NCBI GenBank assembly: GCA_038501195.1
Contig: JBBPUQ010000002.1
Span: 2,976,001-3,040,000, forward strand
Source of the DNA: Nemania diffusa
Lineage: Eukaryota; Ascomycota; Sordariomycetes; Xylariales; Xylariaceae
DNA length: 64,000 nucleotides
Direction of reading: 5' to 3'
Shown piece by piece: positions 57,675-64,000 of this stretch. The notes under the pieces are model-generated. The model made no database searches and was not told the DNA's origin. It was given only the letters and a program-made list of their open reading frames with translations. The position numbers were made by a program, and so were the translations under genes. How positions within the stretch are numbered: the first letter of the stretch is position 1; each line of letters begins with the position of its first letter.

Positions 57675-58597
57675 ATGATCACTAAAAAACTTACCTCTGA
57701 GGTCCTAATCTCAGCTTCCCGAAGAGGGTCAGCTATACCTTACTACAGTGGGACACTAGCTTTATATACCGAGTCGGCATATATCGACGGGAAGGATCAG
57801 AAAGAAATCTACATCCTAAATATTACAATAGGAGTATCCTCCTGCATTCTCCACGACAACCTGGCTTGTGAGCCGATTTAGCTTGGTGATAGCACTAATA
57901 CCGTAGCTTATCTTAGCAGCGGAGGCACGGGAGTTATATTTATACTCACTATCGATGTAGACTGTCCCCCTTTCGAGCCCTCTATCGCTAGTTATATTCA
58001 ACCTCCAGTGCACTGCCTCAAGACTAAGTCCCTTAGCGATGGAGTCCTGGTATTCATAGTCTTGGGGTACGCAGACACAGATGGAAGGTTGCGTAATACA
58101 GATCACCAAAAAGCTCATGGTGGAAGGGTCTATACCTCTCCGTTGCAGCCTGTAAGTCTTCGGATATCATTCTAATCGGGGGGATTAAGGCTTTCCCTAG
58201 ATGACCATATAACTACTATGAACTTCGTCTTTAGGGAGACTTGCAAGGGGAGCCTCATGTCTACACTATTTGGTACTCAACCTTCTCAAAGCAAGATGAT
58301 ACCTAGAGAATCACCGGATGCCTTCGAAATTCCTTGGAAGCTAACAACCTACATATACCCCGGGGGATGGAATACTGCGAGAATCTAAATGATCAGTACG
58401 ATTTGGGTAAAAATGGACTCATAGTAGCTGCATACCACCAGCTAGCCTGCTCCAGCCAGCTAGCCTGGAGTGACACGATCAATATTTATTTCATCCGCGT
58501 ACATTCATTCGCCACTGGATCTCTAGAGACGAGGTACATAGCGAAGAGCGTCAAGGCATCTAGAAATTACCACGATTCGGCCCTGATGGCTCTATGA
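57675..58597 (+). pseudogene. decayed coding region, family not identified
   Basis: From the ATG at 57675 one frame reads coding-like text (SASRRGSAIPYYSGTLALYT, YIDGKDQKEIYIL), hits a TAG near 57878, then continues in the same frame with NTVAYLSSGGTG and PPFEPSIASYIQPP before further stops. Another frame from 58334 again reads coding-like (GLIVAAYHQLA, INIYFIRVHS). This pattern of stops and frame changes with protein-like composition suggests a dead gene. The short repeated Tyr-rich units faintly recall a beta-propeller lectin, but I cannot assign it. Confidence 0.35.
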
Positions 58598-58928
58598 TAC
58601 CCTTCCGGCGCAGGGGGGAGAGATGCATCAATAAAATACGATTTCATTAAGTTCAAGTAGAGAGTTCAGGGGTTTATGGTACAGGCTAATAATATATAAG
58701 AGAATATTTACGAATTACCTACTTTTTATAACTGTTCACGAGTTTTACTGCGAATGGTAGCTAATAGGAATAGAGTTTCACGTATTGTATTATTATCTAG
58801 GCTAGGGTATGTGTAAGAAGAAGTAGTATTAGCATAACTGCTTAGGAAAAGTAGCTGAGCGAGAGTCGACGTCTCTGCTCATAATGCTACACTTGTAGCT
58901 TCTCATCACGGAGCAGGCAGTCTATTTT

Positions 58929-59261
58929 TTAATTACCAGCCCAAAAGCGATAGCCATCGGCAATGGTATTTGCAAAATCTTCCCGACGGGCTCTCTGATA
59001 TCGTCTACGCTCTTTACAACCGCAGGCACAGTTCGGTGGAATAGGAGGGACGAGGTTAGTCTCATGGAAGCGATGAGGTCGAGCATTGGGCTGGTATTCA
59101 TGGGTTCTAAACATCTTCCCTGAGAGCTCTCTTTTACCGACAGGCTTACCATGCCGGAACTTGATATGTCTAATCGCGGGTATAAAGTCGTCTGTATCCT
59201 CGGCTGTGAGTAGCACAGGATTAAGAGGCTTTGTCTTAAAATTAGTCCGAGTCTTGCCCAT
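58929..59261 (-). CDS. small hypothetical protein, 110 residues
   Basis: Single open frame starting MGKTRTNFKTKPLNPVLLTA and ending IADGYRFWAGN. Basic and soluble, with a CACGCKERRRYQRARRE stretch, no signal peptide and no recognised domain. A TATAAATA box lies 145 bases upstream with a CT-rich leader, which supports expression. Codon composition looks coding. It could also be the remnant of a larger gene. Confidence 0.45.
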   Translation of the reverse strand: MGKTRTNFKTKPLNPVLLTAEDTDDFIPAIRHIKFRHGKPVGKRELSGKMFRTHEYQPNARPHRFHETNLVPPIPPNCACGCKERRRYQRARREDFANTIADGYRFWAGN

Positions 59262-59405
59262 GATGATAAGAGCGTGGGCTTGAGTTGAAATTCTTAAGAT
59301 GTCTGTGTGGAGGAATGCTGATTTTGGTGTAAGGGTATGTAGAGAGGGTCTGAGCGTGAAGAGAAAAGAGAAGAATGCTGGTTCTTGTGTGTAGAAGGGC
59401 GGTGG

Positions 59406-59413
59406 TATTTATA
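59406..59413 (-). promoter_or_regulatory. TATA box of the 110-residue ORF
   Basis: TATAAATA on the minus strand, 145 bases before the ATG at 59261 and followed by pyrimidine-rich DNA. The surrounding 59262-59731 spacer shows nothing else. Confidence 0.45.
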
Positions 59414-59731
59414 GTGAAGTGAAATGAAATTGTTTTGGGAACATTCGTATTGTTTCAGAAAACGTAGAGATTCTTTGTTCCTGTCTTCATAGTGAAGCAG
59501 GGGGGTTGTCTGACAGATATCATGGACGCTCAGTAGCCTAAGGTATCTACTTAGGCTTAGACTTACACAATGATTTGAACAAGCCCGACAATAATTCTCA
59601 TGCAAGAAAAGGGGATTTAGGAAAAATTGACGCAATAAACGTAATGGATTTAAAGACGTATATAACCTAAAGATATGTGCGCCAACTTATACACGTACCC
59701 AAAACGCCATTACGACTCGAAAGGTCCCCAT

Positions 59732-62005
59732 TCAGAAACCTCCTGTCCCCTGAAACCTTTTATACGCGCCAACCACCCCGTTGAACCAGCTGAACCGTCC
59801 AGCATCTACACCCGTGGCGCCCTCAACCCCCTTCCCATCCTCGTCCCTCCAGATGCCGTCCTGTTGGACCGCACCGTAGATGCCCGTATTCTGATTACGT
59901 CTTAGGGCGTCGATCCACGCCCGGCAGACCTGGGGACTGTCGATCATGATATTGATCTCCTGGCTGTGGAACCAGGACTGCGTGTCCTGGTTACCGTTCC
60001 CAGCGATGCCGACTTGCTCGTCCACGATCATCAACTTGACGTGGCAACTGCGCTTCTTCTTTTCCGCAGGTATCGGACGAGTCTGATCTTTCGCTACGTA
60101 CCAGTACCACCGCAGATGCTGCCGTCCGGCGGGCGAGAGCGTAGTATATAGCTGGTGTGCGATCTTGTCGTTATGGCCACCCTGCATAGGTAGCATTTCG
60201 CCCTGATATTGTTAGTTACGTTATACTAAGATTTACATTAGGCAGTTTAGAATTTATAGTAGACTTACTGCGTCGTTGTAACCAAGACAGACATAGCAAT
60301 ACACATCGACGCCTCTCTCACAGGCCTGCACAATAGCTGGGATCAAGGGCTCGGCATTCAGCGTCGGGGTCTGGATGAACACATTTCGTTTCGCGTTCCG
60401 CAGCGCCGACAACCACGCGGCGTTCTGCGGGGTCGCGATAGACTTGGTGCTGGGCCGCCCGTACGGCGCACGATTTACGAGCGCTATTGGAAACGGCTCG
60501 TGAGCCGGGCAAGGTACATACGGCGTCATCTCGTCGGCTGGGTTGCATTCGGGCGCATCGCCTGGATACCCTTCGCTGTTGGTGTGGTTCAAGTGTTTAG
60601 TTACGGCCTGCATTACGGTCTCGCCTGGTTTCGCGGAGACGGCAGCCTGGACGCGGAAAACTTCGCCTGCGATATCATTGTCGTAGTGAGGATCATCCGT
60701 TGTATGCTCTAGTAATGTCTCGCTAGTATTACTGGCACTTGAGGGCTCAGTAAAACCACTATCATTAGCCGAACTTGCTAGTCCATTATTATTGCCTGTA
60801 GCAGCTTCGACGCCGTACGGTTCTCTCGACGGCATCTTTGCTGGGTCAACAACAACCGAGTGCCCATTGATAGAGCCAGTTGCTGAGAAAATATTCGCAT
60901 AATTTGCATTAAAGCTCACTGGGTCTGCCGCGCCTGTCGCAGGCGAATGAAGACAAGGGAGTGGTGGATCTAGCTTCTTGTGCCAGCTGATCATGGCCAT
61001 ATCATATAGAGAGTCCACGATGGGTCCCTCGACTTGAACCATCATCTCTAGATTATCGTTGTCCTGGATGTTGTCGCTCTGTATAATTCCGATCCTGCGG
61101 TCGACGATCATATATTTTGCGTGGAACGTGCCAAGGACAGGCTGATGGTAATTCATGACTTGCAGATCGACACCCGGGATCTCCTTGGCGGGCGGTAACC
61201 CAATAGCGTTCCCGACATAGTCACTCTCGGACACGATGTAGTGTGGATCAAATACTTGTCGAGGATTCCCACGATCATATATAATTTTCATGATTATTCG
61301 GGTTCCTCTGGCTTGAGCCCGCCGCGAGAGTTCCCGGATAGCGTTTGTGATATAGCGAGACGCGACGCTATTCTGCCAGAAGTTCGTAGCGAGAAAGACC
61401 TCCTTCTCTGCGCGGACAATCAAGTTTGACATGTGGCGAACGATGTCTGGTAGTCTAGCTAGAAGTCAGGATTTACGAAGGTTTATCTTTCTAGTAGGAT
61501 AACACTTACACAGAGATGATCGTCAACGGCACTGTCCCACAACTGCCCATAAGGCATGGACTCACCATGCCACGCCCCGGGTCGTCATCGAGTGTGCACA
61601 ATGCATCATGGTAAAGCTAGATGATAACAGTCAGCATATCCTTCTTTACTATATAGATAGGGGAGGTGACTCGAGATTAATTTCTCGTTGGCGGAAACTG
61701 ACTCTCGTGAATAAGTCACTTGGCTCTTTGGAACCCCATTTTCCGCACAGGCGTGCCCGTTGCAGCTCCTCGCCCGTCGTGGGAGCTGACCCAGTCGTTC
61801 GATGATGCTCTTGAATAGCACTGCCTACACTATTGTAGTGGAAGAGCTTCTGCCACGCATCCGCAGGGGTCAGGTCTGGGTTTGTCGCCAAGAGCGACGA
61901 GACGCTGTCTTTGGATTGACACCACCCGTATAGTCGATCCTTGATATTCTGCTCCGAGTCCGCTATCACCTCTCTAGGCCCATTGTCTTTTCCATTTCCC
62001 GACAT
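59732..62005 (-). CDS. phospholipase D-like protein with two HKD motifs
   Basis: Exons 62005-61703, 61616-61510, 61454-60269 and 60202-59732 give 688 residues. Both catalytic motifs are intact: HAKYMIVD (His248) and HVKLMIVD (His586), each HxKx4D, so the protein should be an active PLD-fold phosphodiesterase or transferase. Around them are family blocks RGMVSPCLMGSCGTVPLTII, HMSNLIVRAEKEVFLATNFW and GNGNQDTQSWFHSQEIN. About 200 residues of Ser/Asn/Thr-rich, likely disordered sequence separate the halves. No membrane helix or PX/PH domain is seen, which sets it apart from Spo14-type PLD. It is closer to fungal cardiolipin synthase-like PLDs. Substrate unknown. Confidence 0.9.
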
Positions 62006-62677
62006 TTAATTGTTTATTTTCTTCGTAAGTATGTTCGAATCACAAGGTGTGTCTTTCGTAGGGTCGCGGATTTACTGAGAAACTGGTAATTATAATTATT
62101 GTGGAAGTGCCTACTCGATATCTATATAACTATTAATACAAAAGAATGAAAGGAATCGGTGTAGTAGATAGTACCTAAGCTACACCGATTCAGTCGACAG
62201 ACCTATCAAAAGCTAAAAGGAATACAAGCATTCGTGGGATCTCCGTCATCGAGGAGCTGACTTCGAATGCATGGAAAGGTACCTAGACCTAGGTATAGGT
62301 AGTTGAGATGTACCATATTGATGCTTTCAGCCCCTGTTTCCTTGGCACAGGCTTATTTGGACGTCGCTAGGATTAAATTCAATCGAAGTAACTTAGAGTA
62401 TACATTTATACATTTACAAGGCAGCCGCTAAATACAGAGGCTAGAGACACCCAGAGCAGACCCGGAGAGTGATTATGATGACCACCCGGCAGTCTAGAGC
62501 CGAGACATGACGCAATCAACATGGTATAAGCTGTCGCGTTCGCAGCCACTGCCCACTTTTCAGGCCGTCCGTGCCAAGTCTTGATACAGAACATGGGGAA
62601 AGAAGGAACATGCGTCCCAAAGTGAATTATCTTTATGCAATCTACTGACGTCAAGCTCTAAATAATTGGCTACATTT
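62006..62677. other. intergenic region
   Basis: Upstream of the PLD gene and 3' of the aminopeptidase. Short CCTAGG/TAGGTA repeats near 62281-62302; no gene seen. Confidence 0.5.
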
Positions 62678-64000
62678 CTACAACTCGGCAATCTCGGCAG
62701 CCTCGAGCGCCTTGAAGTCTGTGAACCCGAGCTCATACACAAGACTAAGGGTCATCTTCGCATGTTGGAGCATGTGATCCTGCATGTCACTTATTAGCGG
62801 GAGCTCTCAAACGAGGGGGGAGGGGTCGTATCGTAGACTAAATGCTACTAATGCTACCGCTACTTACGAAGGAGAGATATTTGATCAAATCCTCGGTGCC
62901 ATGGATGTGGTCATCAGAATCGGCAAAAGTAGACTCGATCACGAAAGCCGACGGGTACCCAGCCTTTGAAGCGGATGCGTGGTCAGAACAAGCGTAGCCA
63001 CACTTGGTCTCAACCCAGGGAATGTCGCAGTACGCCTCAATAATTTTCTTCTATAATACGATGCTTCAAGTCAGTTATCGTCATTTTATGTCCGATTCGT
63101 GAGTGTTTCCGAAAGCATAGAAGGTCTTAGAAACAAGCCTTCACATTGTTAAAGTCACAAAACAGAATACTCTGGGAATTACTTACGATAAATTGGGTCA
63201 ACCCAGCATCTACGAAGTCAGTGATAACTCCCACGCTCTCGGGCTTCCCGGCGTCAATGGTCTTCTGGATGTAGCCAGTCATGTCTTGCTGGAGCATTGC
63301 CTTGACATCTCGCCCCTGCTTCTCGTATTCGGAGAAGATGGCTTGACTACCGAGAAGCCCGCCCTCCTCGGCACTATACCAATGGAACTCGATAGTATTT
63401 GGGGCCTTGCCTTTGATGACATCCTGGGAGGATAGAAGCACGCGGAAGGCCTCGAGGATGGTGACCGTACCAGAACCATCGTCATCAGCACCAGGGGCTG
63501 GTAGAATCGATGGCAGCCATAGATTGATCGAGTCTTGGTGTGCACCGATTACGATGGTTGATTTCGACTTGCCGGGTATCGTCGCGATGATGGAATGTTG
63601 ACCCCACGAGTGTTTGAAATGCTCGGCCTTGACGCCATACTCATCGGCGCCAGCCTCCTTGATGGTATTTTGGACAGTCTGGAGCAGCCACTCACTAGAT
63701 TGGCGACCATAGTCCGACTTATAATAGCGGGTGTGAAAGCTTGTCAACTTCTCGAGATGTTCTTGCATTTCGGTTTTTGACAAGTTCGCGAGGAGCGGAG
63801 TAATCTCGCTCTGGAGTTTCACTTTCTTCGGGAATATCGGGGTGGATTGCGACGAGGCTCTCAGCGTGCCGAGGTCCTGATTCTCGGTAATATCCATGAA
63901 CCGTTGTCCAGCCTGTAACATGAGAGTTAGAGTGTCTTTCGCGATAAGCGGACAACTGGGCCGAGATGATGTTAAAGGAAAGGAGGAAGACGTACCCTAC
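62678..64000 (-). CDS. M28 zinc aminopeptidase (leucine aminopeptidase 1-like), 5' end outside window
   Basis: Visible exons 63912-63187, 63050-62868 and 62779-62678; five bases of an upstream exon remain at 63996-64000 before a GTACGT donor. The metal-site motifs are all present: [19 protein letters not shown], the AEEGGLLGS glutamate pair, QQDMTGY and HIHGTEDLI. Together with the pro-region-like start ([31 protein letters not shown]) this fits the secreted M28E aminopeptidases of fungi. The signal peptide expected in this family would lie beyond the right edge. The protein is complete at its C-terminus ([11 protein letters not shown]). Confidence 0.93.

Noticed and set aside
1..64000. CRISPR arrays, prophage or bacterial operons
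   Set aside because: Spliced eukaryotic genes throughout; no direct-repeat/spacer array or phage gene seen.

Overview
This window is nuclear DNA of a filamentous ascomycete (Pezizomycotina, most likely a sordariomycete). Genes are broken by short introns, mostly 50-150 bases, with GT(A/G)NGT donors and CTAAC-type branch sites. The encoded proteins (Atp19 with its MVAMYQVFGRQ start, Bem1, Cuz1, Yvc1, Vps36, Rad4, DDB1, Mtp18) look like sordariomycete orthologues. There are no operons, and nothing looks bacterial or viral. Exon structures were rebuilt by hand from splice signals and frame; every complete multi-exon model below closes in frame.

Layout. 0-10 kb: DDB1, a dead NudC gene, an APH-type kinase, an ankyrin-repeat protein and a polytopic membrane protein. 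10-20 kb: a SMP-30 family protein lacking metal ligands, a divergent mitochondrial pair (atp19 and mtp18), Cuz1, and Rad4/XPC. 20-33 kb: an unrecognised His-rich protein with a duplicated tryptophan motif, a PhzF-type isomerase, the vacuolar TRP-like channel Yvc1, and a Ser/Thr-rich single-pass surface protein. 33-42 kb: a CENP-B/Tc5-type DNA-binding protein, thymidylate synthase and the polarity scaffold Bem1. 41.5-48.2 kb: a gene-poor tract with G-rich repeats. 48-56.5 kb: a SAC3/GANP (Thp3-like) protein, a second small surface protein, the ESCRT-II subunit Vps36 and a conserved membrane protein. 56.5-64 kb: a decayed coding region, a small TATA-driven ORF, a two-HKD phospholipase D-like protein, and an M28 aminopeptidase cut by the right edge.

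Most genes are single-copy housekeeping functions: DNA repair (DDB1, Rad4), dTMP synthesis, mitochondrial energy and shape (Atp19, Mtp18), endolysosomal traffic and calcium (Vps36, Yvc1), polarity (Bem1), proteasome delivery (Cuz1) and mRNA processing (Thp3-like). They do not form one pathway or a secondary-metabolite cluster. I did not find a clearly new multi-gene system. The more unusual items are the NudC pseudogene with possible RIP-type changes, the SMP-30 protein without two metal ligands, the duplicated GPLMSWWPE protein, and an intergenic palindromic decamer (TACCTAGGTA) far above chance.
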